DNA from: Vespa crabro
Lineage: Eukaryota > Arthropoda > Insecta > Hymenoptera > Vespidae
Assembly (NCBI RefSeq): GCF_910589235.1
Contig: NC_060974.1
Span: forward strand, 2,236,003 to 2,300,002
Direction of reading: 5' to 3'
DNA length: 64,000 nucleotides
Shown: positions 36,816-49,285 of the stretch, piece after piece
How the letters are laid out: each line of letters begins with the position of its first letter
Numbering within the stretch: position 1 is the first letter of the stretch
Notes under the pieces: model-generated
The model's database searches: none
What the model was told of the DNA's origin: nothing
What the model saw: the letters and a program-made list of their open reading frames with translations, nothing else
Program-made: the position numbers and the translations under genes

Positions 36816-37856
36816 TTAAATATTAAGTTGTTTTGTTACAAATATTGGCAATAAAGATTTTAATTTTTCACTTAAAAATAATTTAACCTTCCATAAAAAT
36901 GTTGGCTTTTTAACCAAATGCCAATATCCATTTCTTTTAAATTGTGCAAATTTCTCTGCTTTGACTAAAGACTTGTAATATATTAATGTAGATTCGTTAT
37001 TTAATAAATAATCTTGATCATTGCATATTGAACCAAAACCTAGCTTTACTAATTCTTCCGCGATATTTATAGATTTCTAAAAATATTTAATATCAAAAAT
37101 ATAACAAATATATAGCGTGTATAATGAAATATAATTATAAAAAGCATTTTTATTTACCTGATTTTTTTCTGAAAAGGTAACAATACAATTCACATAATCC
37201 TTTTTTTTAACTAATGGAAGAAATGTAATGTTTTTTCCACTAATTACAATTTGTAACCAACTTATACCTGTAATAATATATTTTGGAGTATGTTTATAAG
37301 ATAAACATATTATTTATTAAATAATATTATTTATTAATTAAATAAATTATAATACTTACCATGATTAGTTGTGTTAATGCCAGCTAATTTTATTGGTAAG
37401 TACTTATCTCTGCCAAATCGTGGGAAGGGTATCAAAGGTTTATGATCTATCAAAAGCAATGTACCATATGAAGGATCTATACGTGCTACACGTCCTTGTA
37501 ATTCTGTATTTCTTAGAAAATGGCGTGGTACATCAGATGGTTTTTTAAATTTTGCAAACTGGTTGGTAATAATAAAAAAAAAAAAAAAATAAATATCATA
37601 GATAAACAATTAATCTACAAAAAAAAATTGTCGTACATACTGGCCTTATTTTATACAATGCGAATAATAAACCAATTCCAGTGATGCCATAGCTAATAAA
37701 CTATAGAAAAATAAATATTAATATAATTGAAATATTATCCATAAAGATAAAAATTACTCTTGTAATATTTAATTAGCTTACCATTACTGCTCGATTATTT
37801 TGTTCCATAAAAATAGTGAACTTTTGAAAGACAGTGGGCATTTTTTCTTTCTCCAT
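36816..37856 (-). CDS. C3orf33-like membrane-anchored SNase-fold protein
   Basis: Five exons, 5' to 3': 37782-37856, 37641-37700, 37360-37558, 37158-37267 and 36816-37076. They give 234 aa. A single membrane segment lies at about residues 25-42 (FISYGITGIGLLFALY). A compact beta domain follows: DVPRHFLRN, ELQGRVARI, LPIKLAGINTTNHG and the WLQ after it. Then come an EELVKLGFG helix and a YYKSLVKAEKFA helix. This order matches vertebrate C3orf33 (AC3-33), a membrane or secreted protein with a nuclease-like OB fold and unclear function. No catalytic nuclease residues are obvious. Divergent from the YxPxS-repeat gene. Confidence 0.82.
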
Positions 37857-38635
37857 GATTTCTACTTTATTATTTTTATTTTTCTATAATTTCTATTTTT
37901 ATAACGTATATCACCTTTCTTAAATTTTGTAAGGTTAAGTACACTGTACATGGATCTGTTTCATACATTCATCATTTCTCCCGGTATAGATATTATGTGT
38001 AGAAGAATAATATATCGAAGTAAAACATTACTACATATATATTAATAATTTTAAATTTAGGCGTAAGTACGAAATAAGATCGTATTGAAAAATATTTAAA
38101 AAAAAAAATATAGAATAAGTTGGGACGCAGTTATACAACCATAAATAAAGAAAAATCTAAATATAATTACAATTATGATAAACGTATCTTTTACAGACAG
38201 TTAATTGTTATTTCATGTTAGAATAATATATCCTTAAACGTATATTAATATTATTTTATAGTTTTATTAATTGTATTTAAAAATTATATTTGAAAAATTT
38301 TTCAAATAACAATTGATTTGATCGCGCACATGGCAAGACGAGGATGTGCGCATGCGTCTAATACATTCACTTGTTTCATTTTCATAGTTAGTATCTGTAT
38401 GAAACGTACATATATGCATATGCTTCATTAATATGTGTTTGTATGTTCATGTGCGCACACGTAGCGCGTAAAGCAACGACAAGTGACTAAAGAGAAGAAG
38501 ACACTAAAATTGTAGTGTCGTCAAAGCTATCACGACAAATGTTTTAATTATTATTTTTCCATTTTGCTACATTTATTTTGTATATTAGGAAATAATTCTT
38601 AAGATTTTGTAGAAGGAAGAAATAATTAGAAAAAG
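37857..38635. other. Divergent intergenic region (C3orf33-like / YxPxS protein)
   Basis: Promoter region for both genes. A GC-richer part at about 38330-38480 contains an NRF1/Erect-wing-like palindrome and a second GCGCACAC cluster (TGTGCGCACACGTAGCGCG at about 38450-38469). Otherwise AT-rich. Confidence 0.5.
38346..38357. promoter_or_regulatory. NRF1/Erect-wing-like site
   Basis: GTGCGCATGCGT matches the palindromic NRF1 core (YGCGCAYGCGCR) at all but the edge positions. It lies about 290 bp upstream of the + gene's ATG and 490 bp from the - gene's ATG. Function is inferred. Confidence 0.4.
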
Positions 38636-39770
38636 ATGTTTCGAGAGGGACAATACATAGAAGTGATAAAGGTATTTTGTCCTGCAACAGCTGTTGACAG
38701 CTGTCAAAATGATCACGTTGTTTTATATTCATCATTATAAAAGCAAAAGCTGTGGGTGTGTTTTCAGGCTTCAGATAATTGCGTGGCGACGGTTGTCGTT
38801 ACTGTGCAAGAACAAATTATTGAAATAAAGAAGAAAAAGATATCTACCAACAAGTGGCTCGATCTCGAAGATTGGGCGGCGGTTTATAAAATATTGGAAA
38901 GAGTCATTTTACGTAACTGCAAAAATGATATTAGCGAGCAATGCCGTAGAAAATTCGAAGGGTGTCAATGGAAAAAATCTACAAGACAATTAGAGATAAC
39001 GTAAGAAAAATATCAGTTTTATTCGAAAGTAATTCTCTGATATTTATCTTGTACGTGTTTAAATTAAAAAATTAAATTGCAGATGTACAATTGATTCCTT
39101 TGAATGGACCAAAGATACATCATTGTTAACGATTAGAGTAAATGTGTCACCTGCAAGAAGAAAGTTTACAAAGAATGATATACATGAACAAAGTTCGGGT
39201 GATGAAAAATCAACTTCTAAAGAATTAGTAGATAATTTAATAAAGAAGGAAATAGATCTAGAAAAACCTGATAATCATAGCAGTTTGCAGATAGAACAGT
39301 CAAATTATTCTCCTGATCAGGCATTAGAAGAGTATGTACCAGATTCACCTATAAAGAAAAATTCTCCTCCTTTAAAGTATATACCAAGTAGAAAAAGTAC
39401 ACTGCAGAGTATGCAAATGACATCTAATGAATATACACCAGTGCAATCATGTAATGATGTTTTGGATAATGTTCCATATGTACCTAACTCCATTAAAAAT
39501 TTCAATGCTTCTTACGAAGCTTATGAACCTCATAGTATTACTTCTATGGAATTAGTAGAAGAATATGTACCTAATTCTAAAGGTATAAAGCCTTCGGTTG
39601 AAGAATACGAGCCTAATTTTAGAGGAAAGTTAATGAAATTTGATGAAAGTTATGTACCATCCAGTGTACAAATTTCAAACGAGAATGTAAAAAGAGTACA
39701 AAAGATAGAAAAATTAAAGTCACGTAGAAAAGGAACACTTATAAATAAAAAGAAAACAGAACTCGTTTAG
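38636..39770 (+). CDS. Unrecognised protein with tandem YxPxS motifs
   Basis: Three exons (38636-38671, 38768-39000, 39083-39770) give 318 aa. The first exon codes only MFREGQYIEVIK, then splices into a conserved-looking region to about residue 115: ATVVVTVQEQIIEIKKKK, W-L-D-L-E-D-W, FEGCQWKKSTRQLEIT, SFEWTKDTSLLTIRV. This could be a small beta-rich domain. The C-terminal 200 residues are acidic and contain eight short Y-x-P motifs: EYVPDS, KYIPSR, EYTPVQ, PYVPNS, AYEPHS, EYVPNS, EYEPNF and SYVPSS. The end is strongly basic (KSRRKG, NKKK), suggesting nuclear localisation. I do not recognise the family. The motif array looks like repeated docking sites rather than a folded domain. Confidence 0.8.
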
Positions 39771-40054
39771 TACGAACAAAATGGATTGTATAAACTGATC
39801 ATTGTGAAAAATTACTTTTGATAAATGAATTACTTATAACATATGTGGGTATGTGAGTGTGCGTATATATATATAAATAGTTTTATTATAATATTAATAA
39901 AAAAATAATGATACTGTATCGCTTTAATAAAATGTATATTCTTAGAATTGATATTATCAATCGATTCTCGATGATTTTTTTAAATCGTTTTCGGTTAAGT
40001 CTACAATCGAGAACTTAAAAAATATTTAATAATAGAATCAACTTGATTACACGT

Positions 40055-41651
40055 TTATTCATTATTATCTTTTGTCTCAGAAGTTGGTTCGTCGATCAAG
40101 TTTTGTATCGGCTCGCATTTATTTTCGGTTATTTCATTTATAATTTCTTGTGTTTCTTGATGTTGCTGTTCTTGTTCTTGTTCTTGTTCTTGTTCTTGTT
40201 CTTGTTCTTGTTCTTGTTCTTGTTCTTGTTCTTGTTCTTGTTCTTTTTCTTCTTCTTCTTCTTCTTCTTCTTCTTCATCATCCGTGTCATCATCAGCACC
40301 AGGATGAGCAGGAACTTTATGTACTGGGCTTCCAGTTGTTTGCATACTACCTGGTTTTTGCCACATTTTTTGTGATTCCTTATATTGAGAAAGAAATAAA
40401 ATTTGATTATATAAATGTAATTGTACATTCATTATAAATTATTTAGAAGAAAAAAAAAAAAAAAGAAATTTATATACGGAATGAAACCTTACCTTTATAC
40501 CGCTCACTTTTTCCATATAATAATCGTAAACGAATTTAGCCATATGTGGCATGTCTTCTATTTCCATTGGAGATGTCGATGGAATAGCATCGTTTAATCT
40601 ATCAGTAGGATAAGTTTCTTGTGGTAAAAGTTGAAGCTTTAATGGTCGTTGCATCAGTTGATTGAATGCAGGCGTAAGCTCGAAACAATTTTTAAAAAGG
40701 GATACTCTGGCAAAGACGTATAGACCTAGTCGTGCTCTTGACATTGCTACCACGAGACGTCTAGCATCCCTTAAATGACCTACTGCTCGTGTTTTTACTA
40801 GAGATAATATTATATAATCATTTTGTTGACCCTGATACTTATCGACGGTTGTTACTTTATTTGGCCGACCTATTAATGGATTATTTGCGCATCTTATATT
40901 TATTACATCTCTTATAAGGTGTTTTTGACCGTTATATGTAGTTAATATACTAATTTTATCCGCTGGATAACCCAAAAGACGCATGTACATAAACACAGCA
41001 ACACAATATTCTGCTTCAGCGAGATTTTGATAAAAATATGCACTAGGCTCACTTTCTCCAATACCATTGAAATCTTCGACATTAACCAATTGAAAATCGT
41101 AAAGGAAACCTGCATTTGCCACTAAATATTCAGCACTACGTTCTACGTGTAATAAATTACCAAGCTTTTTGTATCGCCAATTATATAAATTACATATACT
41201 CGGCCTAGCACGTCCTTGACCATCTAAATCAACCGTTGGAACACCTAATCTTACGAATCGTGCGAAAAGAGACTGTTCCATATTCGAATATTTTTGGAAT
41301 GCCATATTTTTAATAACAGGTGGCAATTGATGATGATCGCCAATCATTATCCAACGTTTTAAACGATTATAACCATCTTGAGGATTTTGAAGTAATAACG
41401 GAATGAAAGTTTCAATTTCTAAAATTTGTGCAGACTCTTCCATTAGGATGTTGTCATATTTGAAACCCATATCCACAAGTTCACGCCTTTTTAAAGCTGC
41501 GTGAGTACATGTCATAGCTATAACCTTTGCCTCCTTCACTAGTAAATATTTAGATCTATCAAGTCCGGATCTGAGCAATTCGAATGCTCTAAATTCTTCT
41601 AATTGTGCGAATATTCTTTCAATATATCTATAAACATAATGTACTTAGATT

Positions 41652-41693
<42 letters not shown>

Positions 41694-44600
41694 ATATATA
41701 TAGAATGTAATTATCAGATATTACGAAGAGATGGAAATAACATATGTATGTACCGGAAACAACTACGAGCAATCTCTATATCTTCCTCAAATGTCTTATG
41801 TTTAAATAATGGTTGTGGTGCATTATCGAAAAATTTATGGAATGGAAATTCTTCATCCACGATAAAAGCCGTCGACGTCGAGGTTGATGATGCGTCTGAT
41901 CCCTGTTTTTGTTTAATCCTAGTCTCAAAACGTTCCCAACGTGTTTGTATTTGATACATAAAGAAATGTCCTGCTGTCTCGCAAGTATATGCTACATCGC
42001 CCTTCACATTTAACGATTCCTTTTAACAAATATTAGTAAAATAATGTCAAAGTTCTTTGTATAATTTATATAATAATAATAAATTTAATAAATTAATATA
42101 ATATGATAAGATTGATATATTACCTGTAGTCTTTGTACTTCCATAAGTAGATCTAAACGTTTAGCTAGCACATAGTTTACTCTACCATATCTACTGAAAT
42201 CTTTTTCAGTTTCTAATGCCTCTTCTCCATGACCAAGACGTAACAAATGACGTTCATCGATATCAAGTGCCATAATTTTTTCAAACAATTGATTTAGTGC
42301 TTGATTCGAATGCGTTACAATGAGTGTTCTTTGATAAGGAAAATTATGATAAAGATTAGATATAATTTGAACTGCTACATCAGTTTTACCAGTACCAGGT
42401 GGACCTACTACAAGCGTTAAACCTGGTTGCATTCCAGCTCTAATGGCTTCCACTTGTGTTGGTGTAAAAGGGATTTGATTTCTGCAATAAATATCATATA
42501 TATATATATATATATTTACATAAAATAACGTAATTTAAAGAATAACAATATCATGGACAAATAATTTCTTTTTATACGAACTTCTTAGGTTCATTAGCTT
42601 TGTATGGGCCTCGGCTAGGAGGTACGTGAGGTTCAACTATAATAATTTTGTCAACATGTTCATTATTTTGTTTAGCGATAACATCTTCGAACGTCAATCG
42701 GAAAGGTCTAACGAGTTTTTCTTGTTCATCGCATTTCACTCTAATCTCATAATGTGGAAAGCTAGACCGTAAATGTTTTATATCAAGAAACGTATCGTTG
42801 AAATCCATCGTTGCTATTTCATTCGGCATTCTGTTAATAATCATGATGATTAATAAATATTGTTCACACTATCTCTTGATAATGGAATGTTAATAAAATT
42901 CCACTTGTCAAAGATCATATACCTAGAATAACGAGCAGCACCAGGATCACCATAACCAAGTATAATATCATGAAGCCAATCCGGAACAACACATTCCGTG
43001 TTCATAAGTTCTCGTATAGTCTCTAAAACAGCTTTAAAGTTATTTTCTTTAGGCTTTCGTCTCATTATTACGTTAAATCCTTCGTAAACATCTTCACCAC
43101 CGTGACTAGCATTATCCATATCGATTCGATATTGATTAGAGTCTAACCATACTCTGTAAGTTCTCGTATCTCCTGGTAAAATAGGTCTTGGTTCGGGACC
43201 ATCTTCAATAACTCTTCCATTGGAATCTAACATACCTTCTACTTCACATCCACGTACTGTCGCTAAACCAACTTGTGGTATAAAAGGAAGCTTATGACTG
43301 TATTTTGTACCTATTAGGATAACAAAAATCTGTTGAAATATCTCTCTCTCTCTCTCTTTCTTCCCCATTGGATATAAATGTTAATTTTATAATCTCAAAG
43401 TTACGAATAATTATAATAACATTAATGTTACCGATCGGATTTTGTGGTTTCACTGTAATAAGAAAACAAACGTCATGCTTCCGAAGATTTTCCCATTCTG
43501 ATTTGATCTCCTTTCGAACACTCAAATTGATCGTGACATCGGCACGTACTCGAGATGGTCTCTTTTCACCGATATTAGGTTTGGCTACTTCAACGACTGC
43601 AAATTGTGTAATCGGTTGTGCCATTCTGGCCCAACCACCAAAATATACACCACCGTCTTCAGCTTGCCTAAAAAAAAAAGTAACGTTATTCCAGTGTACA
43701 AGAATTGTAATATGATTTGGCTTATCGTAATTCATATGAACCACATACCATGGACTCAATCTACTCACAGCGTCTTCGATATCTTGGCGTATTTCATCTG
43801 TAAATGATAATGAAATCAATGTAAACATACAGATATTTCGAAAATATAGATATTGAAAATACGTACATGTGGATTCTAAGCGAAAAAGATTAAAGTTTCT
43901 TAAGAGATAATCGTGGAGAGTTAAAAATTGTAAGTTTAATTTCGGCAAAGCCAAACAGCCTTCGCCTGAAAAATATTCGGTTGGTACGATACTTTCGTTC
44001 CAAATGATATCCTCGGTTGGATAAAGTGGCATTTCATTTAATTCTTCGAGCTGTGATGCTCTACGTTCGTGTCGCGATATCTGAAATAGAGAAGAAAAAA
44101 AATTTGTGTAAAAAAGAAAAGAGTAGAATTCCGCCGCTTTTGAAAATACGAGTAAAGATTGCTTTTAAATTACCAATAGTTCTCGAAGAAAATCTATGTC
44201 CAAGCGATACCAATTTTCATTTTTCTCCCTTTCCTTCGGTGGTACCAAATTCAAATAACTTGCAATAGATTTCAATTCTTCTTGACTAAAAAGTAAAATC
44301 AACAAATGTGTAGATACATATAAATATATTTTTATTCTGTCAATAGAATAAATTTATATTTAATTATAATATATATTCACCTGAGAGATCCAAAATGTTT
44401 ATTAAGCGCATCTCTGGTATCCACGCTTGCTACGTTTGCCAAGGCAAAATTTCGTAGATCACGAAATTTAGCAAAGACCGCTTTCTGCATTTGGGAAAAA
44501 AAAATACATATACAGATTTTACAATTCATATACATTTATTTTAGATAGAAATGATTGATACGTCATATGCGTACATATATCATCTATACCTGAAGGGATG

Positions 44601-45043
44601 TAATTTTGGCATAATGTAATTGAGTCATATCGTGATCGGTCAAAGGATCTCCCGTTTCTTCGCTAATTTCAAATCTGGCATAAAACTTCAGCATTTCCAG
44701 GAGCTGAAATTATCGATCGTAATATAATTAATGAAATAAGTGATATGAGGTTTTTTTTTTTTTTTTTTTTTTAGTGTATTGAAATATTTCATAATATATA
44801 GATATACAACAAATACGCACACACACACATACATCGTTACAAAGTTCATCAAGCTCTAAAAATAGATAATCAAATATAAATACATATAATATATATTCTC
44901 TAATCGGTTATACGAATAATAATTAATTTTTTATTACTTTAAAAAAATATTTTAACAATTGATTTTATTATTATGAGCGTTATTATTATGAATGATGACA
45001 GTATAGGAGCAGATATTATCTCTTTTTCATTTCAACTTGATCT

Positions 45044-45110
<67 letters not shown>

Positions 45111-45428
45111 TTCTTTTCCTCTCTCATTCCAATTGATATGCGTTACCTTGTTTCACTATTCATATATGCTTCTTTCTAATTTACTTTTTCTTTCTAAAAA
45201 TCTTTTTACGTAAGTTTTGAATAATTATGTTTACATTATGGTAAATTCCCGTTTCATTTCAATACTAATAAAAAATACATGAGTAATATGCAAATCATAC
45301 AAACATTTCTTTGAGACGAATCTTTCTTTTTTTTTCTTTTTTTTTGATTTCGAAAGATTTGACATTTTTTTCATCGATTCACGATTCGTAGAATGTTTAC
45401 GTATAAGTCGACATAAAAAAGAATAAAA

Positions 45429-45496
<68 letters not shown>

Positions 45497-45768
45497 TACG
45501 CATATAGTGACGATTATAATTAATCACTTTTATTCACACGTCAATGTAATTGGCATTCTTCGTTCGAGTCCTTCGACACACTTCTCAACTACACAATTAC
45601 AAATTGTTATTATGATAAAGTAATGGAATTTTTTTACCTTACAATACCCACTTCTGTATATTGTAGATTAAACATTTTTTCATTCTTATTCCATTCATAT
45701 TATCGATTATAACTATCTTGTTGTATTTATCATATGATTATTTGCGATTCGATTTTATACATACCATA

Positions 45769-45863
<95 letters not shown>

Positions 45864-46350
45864 CTTGATAATAATTTATAATACAAGCAAATGAGTGTTT
45901 ATAAGAGAATCTACAATTGACATTGGTACGCATTATCATGACACGTGTAGTTAATTTAATGTTTCACACGTGTATATAATACTTGTATACTATATAAGCA
46001 CGGTTTATCGACGCATATTAAGTGCTAAAATTAGACTATCAATATAATGATAGTAAATTCAAAGTAATATGATATCCATCGATGACTAATATTATTATAT
46101 TTGATTATTAATAATATATCAATCCATAGAACAAAGAGATTTATACCGTATCATTTATTACTAATTATTAATACTCTCAAATCTCTATTTTTAACAGATT
46201 TTTTTTCTGATAAAGATCTTTTAGCCGCGGGTGTATAGTAATCTTAATAAAAAGTAATATATCGTTTCTTTAAAGTTTTTTAATACATTTATATTAATTC
46301 TTATTAAGCGCCCTACTATATATAAAAAATTAATTATAATTAATATATTG

Positions 46351-46397
<47 letters not shown>

Positions 46398-48084
46398 CAA
46401 GAAGAATAAATAATTAATTTTCATAATGAATAAATAAATAAAAAGGATAATACAATATATCAATTTTAATCGATCAAGAATATGAGACACTCCAATTGAT
46501 TATCTTCTTTTTTCTCTCTTCTTTCTTTTTATCCGTCTTTCTTCATCGAAAAGGAAAAAATGTAACTCGTCGTCGAAAGGCAGATATTTTCTATCTATGG
46601 GCGTTCGCGAGGAACGGTTGATGGCTAAGACAATCGTTCTTCAGTATCGTGCGTATCGTGTGTGCGTTAACATTCCTCCGAGAGCGAAAGTTCTCTTCTT
46701 GATTTTTATAACACGTACGAGTCAAAAAATACTTTGAACATTATCCGAAATTAAATACACGAAGTTTAAAATTTTAACTTATTTAGAAAATATTCTTAAT
46801 TGAATATCTCGAGAATTATAATTGAAATTATCTTTTTATAGTTTTCAAATATACATTAACAAAAAATATAAGAAAATAGTTCGCGCGTTAACGTTTCATT
46901 TTCCTTTCTTGTAGTCCCAGTGTTATAGTCGTCGATACAGAAGTGCAAGAATAGCCCAGGGTAGCTTTGTCATTCTCTTTTTTCTTTCTCTTTCTCTCTT
47001 TCTCTCTTTGTCCAAGTTTGATATTTTCGAGAGTGAGAACTTCTTCCAGCAGCCCGAGATACTCCAAAAGTCTCATAATATTTTATTTGATAATATTTAG
47101 TGAGAATAGGAATGTTAATATTGACGAATTACTCTTTTGCACTCTTTTTATAGTTGAGTTTATCACGCATAAATCTATTTATGGTGCCCTTTGACAACGG
47201 TGTGCCACATAACAGATAAAACGTACGATTGGAAGGTCAAAAGTTCATCATGTTTATATTTTTTTGATTTTTTATATTTTTTTTTTTTCTTTACTTTGTT
47301 CTATTTTTTTCTTTTATGAAATATTTTCGATTATCTAATGAGAAAGAGAGAGAGAGAGAGAAAGGGAGAGAAAGAGAAAGAAACGACATGCGGTAATGAA
47401 AAGTAAAAAATAAATGCCGTCAAATATGAATTATAAACGAAAACCTTGTTTATTGTCGATGAAAGGTAAGATCTCATCATTTTTTTCTATTTCATTTTTT
47501 AAGACAATTAATATAAATATATTATATATGAAAATTAATTCTTTTAAAGATACAAAACATACACACGCACCCACACACATATGCATGCACATTTTAACGC
47601 ATTTGTGACGTGCGTCATTTTGTATTTACGTACATTCATCCAAGTTTATAAAAGCATAAATTCGTTCTTCTTAAATATACACATATATTTAATATTTATA
47701 TTTAATTTATATACATATATATATGAACGTGTGAATACATAAAATCTTAAGCGATTAAAGATTTTCGTAAAAATATGAAGTAATACATCACGTTAAATAA
47801 TAAATTTAGATATTGTACGTAACAAACATTGATATCAGCGTATATTGAAAAAAGATTACTATTTCTATCCAGAAATTTCGATTTTCTGTATGATCAAAGT
47901 GATAAAAGAAATCAATGATTGTATTAACGTCATACGAAATTTGAAATCAAATAAAATCGTACCGATCTCTCTCGATGAAGTCGAATAATTATTATATTTT
48001 TACAAATTATATTACAAATATTTACTCTTTCGTTCGTATTTATTTTTGATATGATTCATCTCTCTTTCTTTCTCTTTCTCTTTC

Positions 48085-48125
<41 letters not shown>

Positions 48126-49240
48126 CTCTCTCTATCTATCTCTCTTTTGTCTCACGTCTATTAATATTACGAATGCAAGTTAATATACGAAATACAAACG
48201 TAGATAGCGCAAAACAATATTATCGTTCTTATCGAAGTTAAATCTACAGATAGTCTCTATATTTTCCGGTATTAGAAATAGTAATTATCGTGAATCATGC
48301 ACGTTCAATTACCAAAATATGCATTAATATATTGTAAAAACGAATTGTATGATATAAGAACTATTTAATACGCATATTACTCGTGTCTTTCCACTCCGCT
48401 TTCATTTCAATCGCTCCTCTATCATTATTTCTCTTTTTATCGCTTAATTGTTTTCAATTTATTTCAGTTGCGTTAATAAAAATTGAAGACAACGAAGAGT
48501 ATCGTAACGCGTTGCCCTATTAATTTCTCATATGAACTCATTTCGCTTAACGCTTTTCACAGTACCTGTTTGGATATTATGCCTTCATTGGCTGATATGG
48601 ACCAGCTTATTAAGCGAAGCCATCGACATAAATTGCTGTCAAAATGATACGACGTGGGTAGCCGGAAGGAATTGCAGTGACGGCAGTAACATTCGTATCA
48701 AATGTACACTAGGCTTTTATAAAATAAACGGCGAAATCGAAGAATTTAATATTACTGAAACGAAAAATGGAGCTATGCTGACAGAAACCGAAAATTTCAT
48801 TCCAATATTACAGGATCAGTAAATGTTCTATTAATTTTTTCCATTACAATCCGTTCAATTTTTTTCACTTTGTTTTTTTTTTCTTCCTTCTTCTTCTTCT
48901 TTTAATATTTCATTCAGACTCATAAAGTATTTACTTATTATAGCTTTTGTGTGATACATACGAAAAATGTCAAACCTTCTGTACTCGTATGCTTCGATGA
49001 AACGTATATGGACGAGCCACCACTATGGAAAAGCATACTTTTCTTTATTCTCAGCATGATATCGGCGATATTTTTGATTGCCACTTTGATGATTTATTTG
49101 ATCCTTCCCGAACTTCGGGAAATACAAGACAAAGCAATGATGGGTGCTGTATTTTCTTTGGCAGTCAGTTATATTATTCTTTGCATACAACACATTAAGG
49201 AATATGAAAGTGAAGAAATAACGATGTGTGTTACATTAGG

Positions 49241-49285
<45 letters not shown>

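Larger units (their letters stand above)
44704..48531. other. AQR intron 3, part left of the nested GPCR genes
   Basis: No coding exon recognised. It is dense in simple sequence: poly-T (44753-44772), (CT)n (45046-45113), a 64-A run (about 45431-45494), (AT)n (about 45774-45860 and 46356-46392) and (CT)n (48059-48140). A GC-richer stretch at 46555-46690 may be the promoter or leader of the first GPCR. A candidate 5' leader exon ends at the donor G|GTAAGAT at 47466 and would splice to the acceptor TTTCAG ending at 48467. Confidence 0.5.

Noticed and set aside
40043..40437. Long open frames on both strands across the hexanucleotide repeat (Leu-Val, Asn-Lys, Leu-Phe dipeptides)
   Set aside because: Any frame through a stop-free 6-bp repeat stays open. 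Only the AQR frame continues into conserved, spliced sequence.
45231..45527. Poly-Phe minus-strand frame
   Set aside because: Product of the 64-base poly-A run.
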